NCBI RefSeq assembly: GCF_963576615.1 | Contig: NC_088717.1 | Coordinates: 31,557,324 to 31,621,323 of the forward strand | Source: Watersipora subatra | Taxonomy: Eukaryota; Bryozoa; Gymnolaemata; Cheilostomatida; Watersiporidae | Direction: 5' to 3' | Length of the DNA: 64,000 bases | Part shown: positions 32,990 through 42,682 of the stretch, piece after piece | How positions within the stretch are numbered: position 1 is the first letter of the stretch | How the letters are laid out: each line of letters begins with the position of its first letter | Notes under the pieces: generated by a model | Database searches by the model: none | Seen by the model: only the letters and a program-made list of their open reading frames with translations | Told to the model about the DNA's origin: nothing | Made by a program: the position numbers and the translations under genes

Positions 32990-33393
32990 ATGTCTGTGAA
33001 TATCTATATATATATTTCTCAAAGTATTTCCGTGTGTATCTCATATGTGTGTCTGCATTCCAGCTATAGCTATTATTAGTATAACTGCAGCTAGACAACA
33101 ATGCTGATGCAATGTCATGGAGTACCGCCATTAGAAGCCTAGCAGCTTGCTACAACTTTCTATTGGAAATGTGCTAGGCTTATAGCTTGAAGGTTACAGT
33201 TGTTTGACAATATTTTAAAATTGTTACAGTTGTTTTCATTTTTCTCTTAATTTAATTAAACTACACAAAACAATTTTTTCATAATATGTAGTTTGAAAGT
33301 TAGAATCTTAAATGTTGTTATATGTTAAATACAAATCAATTTTCTGTCCAGACTTTTTTATTACCTGGGCAACGCCGAGTAGCACAGCTAGTT
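32990..33393 (+). repeat. Dispersed repeat with GGGCAACGCCG tail
   Basis: The left edge 'TATATTTCTCAAAGTATTTC' is followed by 'GCATTCCAGCTATAGCTATT'. The right end 'ACCTGGGCAACGCCGAGTAG' plus 'CACAGCTAGT' is shared in diverged form with 57768-57797. The middle block (33188-33300) matches 7879-7987. Confidence 0.7.
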
Positions 33394-33399
33394 AAAACA

Positions 33400-33637
33400 T
33401 AAAAATAGAAAATATTCACAATTTACAAAATATAACTACAATGTATGTCGGTGGATGCAGCTTACAAGGCAAAGTTAGTGATGTTACATGCTCGGTACTT
33501 TAAAATAATTTTCTGGCTTGCGGCTCCCCACTGATGGTTTGGATACATTGGCTGGGGTCTGGCTCAGGGCTCCTCACTGGTGGTTTGGATACATGACCTG
33601 ACTTAGTTGTGCGCGTTTGTGCAGATGACAGTGACTG
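33400..33637. other. Short stretch without a recognised feature
   Basis: Contains an imperfect duplication ('CTCCCCACTGATGGTTTGGA' and 'CTCCTCACTGGTGGTTTGGA'). Confidence 0.5.
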
Positions 33638-34650
33638 TTAAGTATTACTGGCCAGGTGGGTGGGGTATGAAGGCTGTGAGGTATCTGATGGGAATAAAGG
33701 CTGTGTGGTCTCTGACCTTGTGTTATTGCGGTCTAAACCTTGTGCCTGTCTATGTTCTACCGTCATGAAATTATGGTTATATTTTCTTAATACGCATAAT
33801 GCAGGGTTGTTGGGGCTTTTTTGCATGGCTTCAAGATTTTCACGTTCCTTATGCCCTCTACCCTTGCCTATATCCACATAACAGCTCCTGAGTGTCTCTG
33901 CTCTCCGTATGATCACACCATCTACCCAATGCTGTTGGCCTAGCAGGCACCAAACTCTCATACCCACACACATCTCAATAGGCCGCCTACCATGGCTCAG
34001 GTTGAACATATTTTGAGACTGGTGCACACTGAAAGCTTTCTCAATGATGTTAAGTTCTACTTTTTGAAGTTTGAGCTGTTGAGGCATAAACTGAAGATGG
34101 TTTCTCAGATTTATTGACTGGAATAGAACTGAAGGTGATGGTAATCCACCCCCAATGGTGGAGATCAAGGGGAAGTTAAAACATCAAACAGTGTTTGACT
34201 TGACTCATGGGCCTTTTTCAGGCTGCTCTTGATAATTCGATTCATTCTTTCAGCAAGACCATCAGAATGAGAATATTACAGACTAGATGTGATGTCCTGT
34301 ATCTCAATTTCCTTTAGAAACTGTTCAAGTTCAAATGATGTAAAATACGAAGCTTTATCAATAACTAGGATCTCAGGTCTACCAAAGTAGAAAGAACTGC
34401 TTACGCAGTATAGTATCTCAGCAATGTTAATTGATTTCAAACTCTTCAACTCGCAGCAGGTAGGTCATTTGGAATATCTGTCTACCATGACTAAATACTT
34501 AATGTCATCTAGATTAAAAAGATCTACGCTTCCCGATTGCATTGGATACTGCGGTATGTCATATGGTTGTAAGTGCATTATGCATTGCCTTAACATTCTC
34601 CTGACATGTAGCACAACTCAACACCACATCCTGTATCTGCTCCTGATAAC
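33638..34650 (-). pseudogene. Ty3/gypsy integrase fragment (third gypsy lineage)
   Basis: Minus-strand pieces give a C-terminal domain (FNLSHGRRPIEMCVGMRVWC, ETLRSCYVDI) and, further upstream in broken frames, integrase core remnants (GRPEILVIDKASYFTSFEL, YSHSDGLAERMNRIIKSSLK). The order is that of the K02A2.6/Mag-type integrase. No LTR is nearby. It differs in sequence from elements A and B. Confidence 0.78.
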
Positions 34651-35002
34651 CTGGCTAGCACACAGAATTTGTAGCCTTCTCTATGCACTTACCAACCAAT
34701 AAAGGTCCCATGTGAATAATATCTATTACACAGCATCCTCAGGAAACGATAACCCTGATATACAATTTTTTTCACTTTACGAAGTGGAATATGATGATTT
34801 TTTTATCTCACGATATGACTCTTATTTCACCATACGAATTCAACAAATTTCCAACAAAGAACAGCTTAACCATTCATATCATTTCCATCACTCTTACCAT
34901 ATGCTGTATATTCTTTTCGCGATTACACACGGTCAATGTGCACTTTTATTGTTAATTATTAGAGTGTGCTTTCGAGTTATGATGTATATAACTTTATATA
35001 TA

Positions 35003-35039
35003 TAATGCATATATATATAAACACTCATGCTACATATAC
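35003..35039. repeat. Left flank repeat of non-LTR copy 1
   Basis: 'AATGCATATATATATAAACA' followed by 'CTCATGCTACATATAC' recurs at 42589-42630 at the 3' edge of copy 1. It is a possible long target duplication, or the target itself. Confidence 0.6.
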
Positions 35040-35040
35040 A

Positions 35041-35110
35041 GGACAGATAGCGCAGTTGGTAAGGTATCGGAACCATGATCATTAGGTCCTCGGTTCAAAC
35101 TCCAACAACT
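35041..35110 (+). repeat. tRNA-like head at the 5' end of non-LTR copy 1
   Basis: A-box-like 'TAGCGCAGTTGGTAAGG' and B-box-like 'GGTTCAAACTCC' at tRNA spacing. The T-arm does not pair well, so it is not a working tRNA. The same unit lies at the 5' end of copy 3 (47081-47148). Confidence 0.65.
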
Positions 35111-35199
35111 GCACTTTTCTGGTGGTCCTTATACAAGACCCTTGCTTGTATAATGTTTACAACATCTATGATGAGTGCAATCCCTGGCTCGGATGTCGC

Positions 35200-35249
35200 C
35201 CGGTCAAACAAGGTCCGCGCTGCCCGGTCAAACAAGGTCCGCGCTGCCT
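35200..35249. repeat. 24-bp tandem duplication in copy 1
   Basis: 'CCGGTCAAACAAGGTCCGCG' plus CTGC appears twice in tandem in copy 1. Copy 3 has one diverged unit. Confidence 0.85.
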
Positions 35250-36364
35250 GTAGCTGAACCAGGACAAGGCAGTGAAAAATGGGCTACTAGTTCAAAACGG
35301 ATGAAATGGACTCAAACTGATAAGCTGTTAGAAGACATTAACTTGGCACTGGTGTCGATCTCAACTGGATCAATCAGTGAGACTAATGCCTTAATCTACA
35401 GTACAGCAACCGCCATCTTGGAGGAGATGGATATTAAGCCACTGCCAACAAGGCTTCAAGCCATTCCATCCTGGCAGCTGAGGCTACAAAATAAGATCAA
35501 GGAGTTGCGCAAGAAAATTAGTAGGCCCAGTGAGAGATTTAACCACAGTTTGGAGCGTCCAAAAAGGGAAGCCACAATAGAAGCTTTAGAATCTGCCAAA
35601 CAGCAGCTAGTAGCACTCTCGGCACGACTGGGGCGGTACACCAACGAGCGGGATAACAAGAGAATGAACAAACTGTTCATCATAATCCATCTAGAGTGTA
35701 TTCCCAGTTCAAAGATGAACTGCAGAGGCCAATGTCTGAGCCTCCTCGATCTAGCACTTCAAAGTTTTTGAAGGACATCTGGGAGAAAGAGACTACTCAT
35801 AACACCACTGCAAATTGGCCGAAGAGGCTTAAAGAGAGCCATCAACACACTGTGGCTCAGCAAGGACTCACCATCAGCAAAAAGGACATCAAGTGCAGAG
35901 TGCAGCGTATGAAGAACTGGGCCGCACCTGGCCATGACATGATTCAAGCCTTCTGGTTAAAGAAATTGACATGACTTCACACTAGAATGGCTAAGCAGAT
36001 GGAATGCCTAATAGAACAAGGTGACCATCTAGAATGGCTGACCAAAGGACGAACTGTATTTCTGATAAAAGATCCAAAGCAGGGGCCGATGCCCAAAAAC
36101 TATCGACCAATAACGTGCTTGCCCACCACCTGGAAACTGCTCTCAGGAATAGTTGCAGACAAACTGGAAGAGCACATGAGTCACTATATGACCAGTGCTC
36201 AGAAAAAGAATTGGGCGCAACACCCGAGGAGCCAAACATCAGTTACTGGTGGATCGGACGGTCTGTCAAGACAGCAGGAGAAGGCAAACCAATCTTGCCA
36301 TGGCTTGGATTGACTACAAAAAGGCCTATGACTCAATTCCAGTTGGATACTTGAGTGCCTCAGT

Positions 36365-37171
36365 ATGTACAATGTTCACCCTGCTCTTGTGGCATTCATC
36401 AAGATGTCAATGACCAAATGGAAAACGGAACTGGAGGCTAATGGCAAAAAGCTGGCGAGTGTAAAAATTAAGCGAGGCATCTATCAAGGTGACTCCTTAT
36501 CACCGCTGCTCTTCTGCATATGCCTAAACCCTCTAAGCAATATGCTGGAGGAGACTCAATATGGGTACCAGTTTACGAGTGGCACTAAGATAAACCACCT
36601 CTTCTACATGGATGACATCAAGCTGTACGCTAACAAAGAAAGGGACATTGATTCGCTAATACACCTCACTCAGGTATACAGCAACGACATCGGAATGACC
36701 TTTGGTATTGAGAAATGTGGAAGGCTAATTCTTAAGAAAGGCCATTATATGCTCACAGATGGCCTAAAAATGCCAAATGGTACCATCAAAGATATAGAAG
36801 AAGGGTACAAGTACATAGAGATTTTGCAAAGCAACATCAACCACGAAGCCGAGGTATGTCACAGAGCCATTACCGAATACAAGAAACGCCTTCGGCAGGT
36901 CTTACGGAGCCAGCTCAATGCCAAGAACCAAGTCATGGCAATAAATACCTACGCACTGCCAGTAATAAGATATCCAGCAAGCATAATAAAGTGGACTGAG
37001 GAAGCCATCAAAGAAACAGATATAGCAACTCGTAAACTGCTGACCATGCATGGAGGACTCCACCCAAAATCTGATACTAATAGATTGTATCTTGATAGGA
37101 AAGATGGCGGTAGGAGACTCAAAAGTGTACAGCAGACAGCGAAAGAGGAGGAGCAAAGCATCAAAGCATAA
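36365..37171 (+). pseudogene. Reverse transcriptase domain, non-LTR copy 1
   Basis: 268-codon open part with KIKRGIYQGDSLSPLLFCI (RT motif 4), FYMDDIKLYA (catalytic YMDD) and GIEKCGRLILKKG (motif after the active site). It ends in a premature stop (KA then TAA) where copies 2 and 3 read on through KAYAAS. Confidence 0.9.
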
Positions 37172-37180
37172 GCAGCTTCC

Positions 37181-37749
37181 ATGGCTATTTCAGATAAGTT
37201 GCTAGCTGAATTTCAATCGGCTGCTCTTACAACGGACCTACGCCCTGATGATGAGGAAATTGACTGGCACACGAAAGCTCTTCATGGTGCTTACTACCAA
37301 CAAATATCTAAAGTTGGCGATCTTCACCAGACATATATGTGGCTGAACAAAGGAAACCTAACGGCCTATACAGAGTCACTAATCATGGCCGCCCAGGAGC
37401 AAGTGCTCCCAACAAGGCAACTCCAAACGAAAATATATCACACTAGAGACGATCCTAGATGCAGACTGTGCAAAGATGCACCTGAGACCATCCAACACAT
37501 CATCAATGGATGCAAGCAGCTAGCAGGAAACGCATACACTGAGCGGCATAATCATGTCACAGGTGTTGTGTATAGAAGTCTATGTGATGAGTATGGCCTT
37601 AATAAACAACAAAACTGGTGGAAAGCTCCTGGTAAGGTCAATGAAAATGACCGCGCTAAGATCCTCTGGGACTTCTACATTCGAACTGACAAGCATGTCC
37701 TAGCAAACCAACCAGATATAGTGGTGGTAGACAAGGAGAACAAGAGGGC
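37181..37749 (+). pseudogene. C-terminal nuclease region, non-LTR copy 1 (interrupted)
   Basis: Holds the CCHC knuckle and IRTDKHVLANQPDIVVVDKE. The remaining strand of the nuclease fold and the C-terminus lie at 42243-42528, beyond element B. Confidence 0.88.
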
Positions 37750-37967
37750 TGTATTGAAGTTATGTGCACAATGTATGTTGCACTTAGTAATTACCTGCCC
37801 TTACTTACACTTCCTGGTATATTCATCACATCCTTGTATTGCATCAGCATTGTGACATATTTTATGCATACCAGTGTTGACTCTTTATTGACTGAGCTAG
37901 TTGATATTACACTCAGCAACAATACACTTGTTATACCATGTACACCACTCTATTAATGTTCAAGACA
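37750..37967 (+). repeat. 5' LTR of gypsy element B
   Basis: 218 bp, matches 42020-42237 with about ten differences, several clustered in the middle. Confidence 0.95.
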
Positions 37968-38067
37968 TGGTGTCAGTTTAAACTTGAACTAAAGAGATTT
38001 TACATGGATTAATATAATACGACTATCTATATTACATTACTTACATTGGCTTTGCTTACTACTGCGA

Positions 38068-38545
38068 TGGCTAGTGAATATCAGTTCTTGGCTCCTAAGT
38101 CATTGACAGGAGTTGACTTACCAGCAGAATGAGAAGTTTACAAAGAAGACTTTACACATTTTCTGGAAGCTATTGATAAAGACAGAGCCGATGATAAGGT
38201 AAAGATAGCTCTATTATTACGAACTGTTGGTGAGAGAGGCAAAGATATCTACAAAACTTTTACATATGCCACCGGCAAAAGTAAGGATGTGTATAGCGAT
38301 ATTATAGAAAACTTTGACAACTTTTGTAAGCCGAGGCATAATCTGTTCAAACTCGAAAGACCATTTTTTCAACTGCAAGCAGAATCACACAAGCATTGAT
38401 GAATATCTGACTGAGTTGAGGAAAAGAGCACGTTACTGTGAGTTTGGTGAACAGACTGGAACGTTAATACTTCACACAATGGTTATCGGCTTAGATGATG
38501 CAAAAACAGTAGTTAGATTAAGCAAATGGAAAATGTTGAACTAGA
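38068..38545 (+). pseudogene. Gag region of gypsy element B
   Basis: Starts at ATG 38068 (MASEYQFLAPKSLTG) and contains a capsid-like segment (DRADDKVKIALLLRTVGERG, SIDEYLTELRKRARYCEFG). It is broken by an in-frame TGA near 38130 and a frameshift near 38340. Confidence 0.8.
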
Positions 38546-41273
38546 TAATGTTGTAAAAATGCTCAGACGTTTTAAGGAAGCTGCTAAATGCAAACAAAAG
38601 GAAGAATCTGTTTCTATTGCTGCAGTACGTAACAACGCTCAGCATAGGACTGAAAAGCCTAAAACACACCAGTCAAGTACATGTAGTAGGTGTGGAAGTT
38701 TGCCCAGACATTCCTTTGACTCATGCCCAACAAAAGGACAAATTTGTAGAAACTGCGAAAAGCTTAGCCACTTTGAAAAATGCTGCTATACAGCAAAGCC
38801 TAAAGCTCGTAGCCAATGTAACGCTCTTTTTGTTGGATGCATTAAAAGTTCTACAACTAATCCTGCAGACTTCACTACTAACATTAGTATCAACGACACT
38901 ACAGTTTCAGTGCTGTTAGATACTGGTGCTGAATGCAACACACTTCCTGTACACTTAGTGAACCAGATGAACCTGCCAGTACAAAAGTGCGCTACTACAC
39001 TATACTCTTATTCCGGACATCAGCTTGTACCACTTGGCCAAGTAACAGCTACTGCTCACACAAATGGGAAGAGCTTGCCACTGACATTTATGGTAGTACC
39101 TGAAGATAGGAGAGCAGTGTTAGGTGGCAAAACATGTGTCACTCTAGGACTGTTGGCAAAGCTAAACCAAATACAATCTCTAGGTAAAACTATCAGTAAC
39201 ACTTTCAACCTTGATAGTTATTCGGATGTATTTGATGGGCTCGGCTGCATAGAAGGTGAACATTCTATAGAGTTAGATCCTGCATATACTCCTGTTGTAC
39301 ACCCTCCACGAGTTATACCTGAACCAGTTAGAGATCAGGTGGTAAAGGAGTTGAAAACAATGGAATCATTAGGTATTATAGTTAAGATAACTGAGCCAAC
39401 TGATTGGGTAAATAGTCTTGTACCAGTAAAAAAACCTGATGGTAGTATTAGGATTTGTATTGATCCAACGAACCTAAACAAAGCTGTTAAAAGGGCACAC
39501 TATCCTTTACCTACTATTGAATCTGTTACAGCTAGAATGCCTGAAGCTAAACTTTTTAGTGTATTAGATGCATGTAAGGGTTTTTGGCAATTGAAACTAG
39601 ACAAATGTAGTAGTCTTTTAACAACTTTTAATAGTCCTTTAGGTAGATATGCTTTTACTAGATTACCTTTTGGAATTAAGAGTGCTCCTGAGGTATTTCA
39701 GGCCGCGATGGAAAGGCTCTTCGAAGGTTTAGATGGTGTGGCAGTAATTATGGATGACATATTAGTGCATGCTACTACTCTTCAAGAACATAACAATAGA
39801 CTAAAGGCAGTATTAGAACGTTGCAGACAGCAAGGACTGAAGTTGAACAGAAAGAAGTCTCAGATTGCAGTATCTCAAGTAAAGTACATAGGCCATGTTC
39901 TTTCAGCTGATGGAGTGAAACCTGACCCCAGCAAAGTTTCTGCAATTCACAACCTAGAACCTCCAGTTGACAAAACTGGTGTACGAAGAATCATAGGTAT
40001 GGTCAACTACCTCACGAAGTTTGTGCCGAACCTGTCTAAGCATCTAAGTGAGCTTCGCAAAATGACTGAGAAAAGTTCTGAGTTTCTTTGGACACAGCAA
40101 CAAGATGAAAATTTCAAAAAGCTGATAAGCAAAATTTCATCAGCTCCTCTTTTAAAATGCTATGATGTCAGCAAACCAGTTCTCTTATCTGTTGACTCTT
40201 CTAAATCAGTCATTGGTGCAGCTCTATTACAAGATGGAGAACCAATCGCCTATGCTTCCAAAGCTCTTACAGATACAGAGCAGAAGTGGTCACAGATTGA
40301 GAAAGAGATGCGAGCTGTTGTGTTTGGAGCAGAACACTTTCACAGATACATATATGGTAAACATATCACTCTTGAGACTGATCACAAGCCACTTATCAAT
40401 ATTATTAGTAAACCTATCGACAAGATACCACCAAGATTACTCAACCTAGTTTGGAGATTGATGCCTTACGATGCTACACTGAACTACAAACGAGGAGAGG
40501 AGTTATACATAGCTGATACACTGAGCAGAGCCACTTACAAGGATAGTGAACGGACTATAACTGATGAAATCTTAAGTCTCAACTGCCATCCTGTTCTACA
40601 TTCTACAGAAGATCAACAAGCTGAGCTTAAAAATGCTACATCTAAGGATACCCAACTACAAAAACTCTGCAAAGTGATCAGTGATGGTTGGCCTGATAGC
40701 AGAAAAGAGTTAGATGGAGACCTTAGGCCGTTTTGGACTGTGCAGCATTCACTCACTGAAATTAGTGGCTTAGTATTTAAAGATCAGCAGATTATCGTTC
40801 CTAGAGCTCTGAGACAGCATATGTTGAACACAATACACCAACCTCACCTGGGACAGACTCTAAGCATCAAAAGAGCTAAAGAATTTGTATATTGGCCAGG
40901 AATGTCATCTGAGATCATAGATACGGTTCAAACCTGTGACAAATGCTGCCAACATCAGAGAAACCAACAAAAAGAATTGCTTCAGCCTGTAGATACTCCA
41001 GAGTTGCCATGGCAGACTATAGGAATGGATTTGTTTCAGCATGGCAACCAACACTTTCTTATAGTAGCAGACTATTTTAGTGGTTCCATTGAATACTCAA
41101 AACTCAGCAGTACTACTAGTTCATCTGTAATAACTCATGTCAAATCCATTTTTGCCAGACACGGAATACCACTAAAGGTTATAAGTGACAATGGGCCACA
41201 GTTTTTTAGCAGTCTGTTTAGGGAATTTGTAAGAACATGGAAATTTGACCACCGTACATCAAGCCCTCGGTAG
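38526..41273 (+). CDS. Gag-end/Pol polyprotein of gypsy element B
   Basis: A 915-codon frame. In order: zinc knuckles (CSRCGSLPRHSF, CRNCEKLSHFEKCC; residues ~55-95), aspartic protease (VLLDTGAECNTLPV; ~130), RT (LPFGIKSAPEVFQ and catalytic VIMDDILVHA; ~270-430), RNase H (SVDSSKSVIGAALLQDGEPI and TDHKPLINI; ~555-640), H2C2 of integrase (HLGQTLSIKRAKEF, CDKCCQHQ; ~780) and the DDE core (IGMDLFQHGNQHFLIV, ISDNGPQFFSSLF; ~835-905). A single frameshift at about 41265 detaches the integrase C-terminus. This is the best preserved retroelement frame in the window. Confidence 0.95.
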   Translation: MENVELDNVVKMLRRFKEAAKCKQKEESVSIAAVRNNAQHRTEKPKTHQSSTCSRCGSLPRHSFDSCPTKGQICRNCEKLSHFEKCCYTAKPKARSQCNALFVGCIKSSTTNPADFTTNISINDTTVSVLLDTGAECNTLPVHLVNQMNLPVQKCATTLYSYSGHQLVPLGQVTATAHTNGKSLPLTFMVVPEDRRAVLGGKTCVTLGLLAKLNQIQSLGKTISNTFNLDSYSDVFDGLGCIEGEHSIELDPAYTPVVHPPRVIPEPVRDQVVKELKTMESLGIIVKITEPTDWVNSLVPVKKPDGSIRICIDPTNLNKAVKRAHYPLPTIESVTARMPEAKLFSVLDACKGFWQLKLDKCSSLLTTFNSPLGRYAFTRLPFGIKSAPEVFQAAMERLFEGLDGVAVIMDDILVHATTLQEHNNRLKAVLERCRQQGLKLNRKKSQIAVSQVKYIGHVLSADGVKPDPSKVSAIHNLEPPVDKTGVRRIIGMVNYLTKFVPNLSKHLSELRKMTEKSSEFLWTQQQDENFKKLISKISSAPLLKCYDVSKPVLLSVDSSKSVIGAALLQDGEPIAYASKALTDTEQKWSQIEKEMRAVVFGAEHFHRYIYGKHITLETDHKPLINIISKPIDKIPPRLLNLVWRLMPYDATLNYKRGEELYIADTLSRATYKDSERTITDEILSLNCHPVLHSTEDQQAELKNATSKDTQLQKLCKVISDGWPDSRKELDGDLRPFWTVQHSLTEISGLVFKDQQIIVPRALRQHMLNTIHQPHLGQTLSIKRAKEFVYWPGMSSEIIDTVQTCDKCCQHQRNQQKELLQPVDTPELPWQTIGMDLFQHGNQHFLIVADYFSGSIEYSKLSSTTSSSVITHVKSIFARHGIPLKVISDNGPQFFSSLFREFVRTWKFDHRTSSPR

Positions 41274-41580
41274 CTCAATCTAATGGACTTGCAGAACGCT
41301 CTGTAGGAATACTTAAAGGACTGCTAACAAAATCTGATGACCCATACTTAGCTCTACTAAATTACAGGAACACTCCTAGAGGAGATGGCATACCATCACC
41401 AGCAATGAGATTGTTTGTCAGAAGAACCAGAACACTACTGCCCTCTACAAAATCAGCTATGGAGCCAGGTCAGCATTCACTTGACACATATGATGACCTC
41501 CGAGCAGCTAATGCAAAGCAAAAGAAATTCTATGACAGTAATGCTAGAGATCTTACACCTTTACAAGATGGAGATAATTA
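41265..41580 (+). pseudogene. Integrase C-terminus of gypsy element B (frameshifted)
   Basis: Continues the core in another frame with VAQSNGLAERSVGILKGLL, the segment holding the third catalytic acidic residue, and YLALLNYRNTPRGDGIPSP. It ends at a stop at about 41580. Confidence 0.85.
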
Positions 41581-42019
41581 AGAATACGCAACTGTACTAG
41601 CAATTTATGGCTGCCAGGAATCATTGTGAAGACAATTGGTAGAAGCTACTTGGTAAAGGACTTGGCTACTGATGTAATATATCGACGTAACAGGAGACAG
41701 ATTAGAAAAGATGCCGAAAGCAAGACTTGTATAGACTAACCTGACAACATTGAGCTTAGAGACATTCAGCCAGACAACATACACATAGCTAATCAAAACA
41801 ATCAACCTAATGCTAATAAGGTACCTGTTTGTCCAAAACCTGCTGCCACACTGCCTCGACTTCCTCGAGTTAGAGCACGACCATCTCGGTTTGACGACTA
41901 CATTATGTATAATTGTAGTAGACAGTAGTGATAACATTATTATAGCTATGTGTGTTGCTAGTCTGAATATTTCAATTAGAATTGGATTTCATCTTTTTGT
42001 TTTGTAGAAGAAAGAGAGA

Positions 42020-42237
42020 TGTATTGAAGTTATGTGCACAATGTATGTTGCACTTAGTAATTACCTGCCCTTACTTACACTTCCTGTTGTATTCGTCAAA
42101 TCCTTGTATTGCATCAGCATTGCGACATATTTTATGCATACCGGTGTTGACTCTTTATTGACTGAGTCAGCTGATACTACACTCAGCAACAATACACTTG
42201 TTATACCATGTACACCACTCTATTAATGTTCAAGACA
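42020..42237 (+). repeat. 3' LTR of gypsy element B
   Basis: 218 bp with the same termini as the 5' LTR. Followed by AGGGC, the duplicated target. Confidence 0.95.
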
Positions 42238-42589
42238 AGGGCTACTATAATAGATATAGCAGTACCCAATGACTACAATATAACCAGCAAAGAAAAAGAA
42301 AAGGTAGAGAAATATCTCCTTCTTGAAGAAGAGATTGAAAAATGCTGGAATGTAAGAACAACTGTAATCCCAGTAGTCATTGGGGCACTGGGCGCAATAA
42401 CACCGGCGCATAAAATGTGGCTTGCCCAAATACCAACAACAATCAACTCAGGTGAGTTGCAGAAAAGTGCGCTATTGAGAACAGCTCAGATCTTAAGGCG
42501 AGTGCTCAAACTCCCAGGTCTCTGGTAGGAGACCCGAGTCAGAATTTACCACCCCTACGGGTATTCGGGGTGAGGAAACAATTTTGTTT
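42238..42589 (+). mobile_element. Non-LTR copy 1, 3' portion
   Basis: Continues the nuclease reading frame after element B (TIIDIAVPNDYNITSKEKEK, VIPVVIGALGAI), stops at 42526-42528, and has a short 3' UTR with the hairpin-forming 'CCCCTACGGGTATTCGGGG'. It ends at the AT-rich flank repeat. Confidence 0.88.
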
Positions 42590-42630
42590 TTAATGCATAT
42601 ATATAAATATAAACACTCATGCTATATATA
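42589..42630. repeat. Right flank repeat of non-LTR copy 1
   Basis: 'TTAATGCATATATATAAATA' plus 'TAAACACTCATGCTATATATAC' mirrors 35003-35039. A third related motif (TAAACACTCGTGCTATATAT) lies at 47419-47438 outside copy 3. Confidence 0.6.
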
Positions 42631-42682
42631 CATTTACATACATTTACATTTATATATACATATACATTTACATTTACACCCG

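Larger units (their letters stand above)
35041..37749 (+). mobile_element. R2-clade-type non-LTR retrotransposon copy 1, 5' portion
   Basis: Encodes, in broken frames, a coiled N-terminal region (35300-35950), an RT with TTWKLLSGIVADKL and FYMDDIKLYANKERD, and a C-terminal CCHC (CRLCKDAPETIQHIINGC) leading into a PD-D nuclease (NQPDIVVVDKENKR). This arrangement, with the nuclease after the RT, is the restriction-like-endonuclease architecture of R2/R4/NeSL elements. It contains single-base indels (about 35683, 36206), a 4-base deletion (about 36341) and an internal deletion near 35320. It is interrupted at 37749 by gypsy element B. Confidence 0.88.
37750..42237 (+). mobile_element. Ty3/gypsy LTR retrotransposon B nested in non-LTR copy 1
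   Basis: 4488-bp element with 218-bp LTRs (TGTATTGAA...TTCAAGACA) and 5-bp target duplication AGGGC (37745-37749 and 42238-42242). The primer-binding-like TGGTGTCAG follows the left LTR directly; a purine tract (AGAAGAAAGAGAGA) precedes the right LTR. One long pol frame (38526-41273) is intact over protease to integrase. By eye the LTRs differ at about ten positions. Confidence 0.96.

Noticed and set aside
35041-35110. Functional tRNA gene (also 47081-47148, 7478-7543, 24536-24620)
   Set aside because: A- and B-box-like motifs are present, but acceptor and T-arm pairing is poor and the sequences sit in mobile elements.
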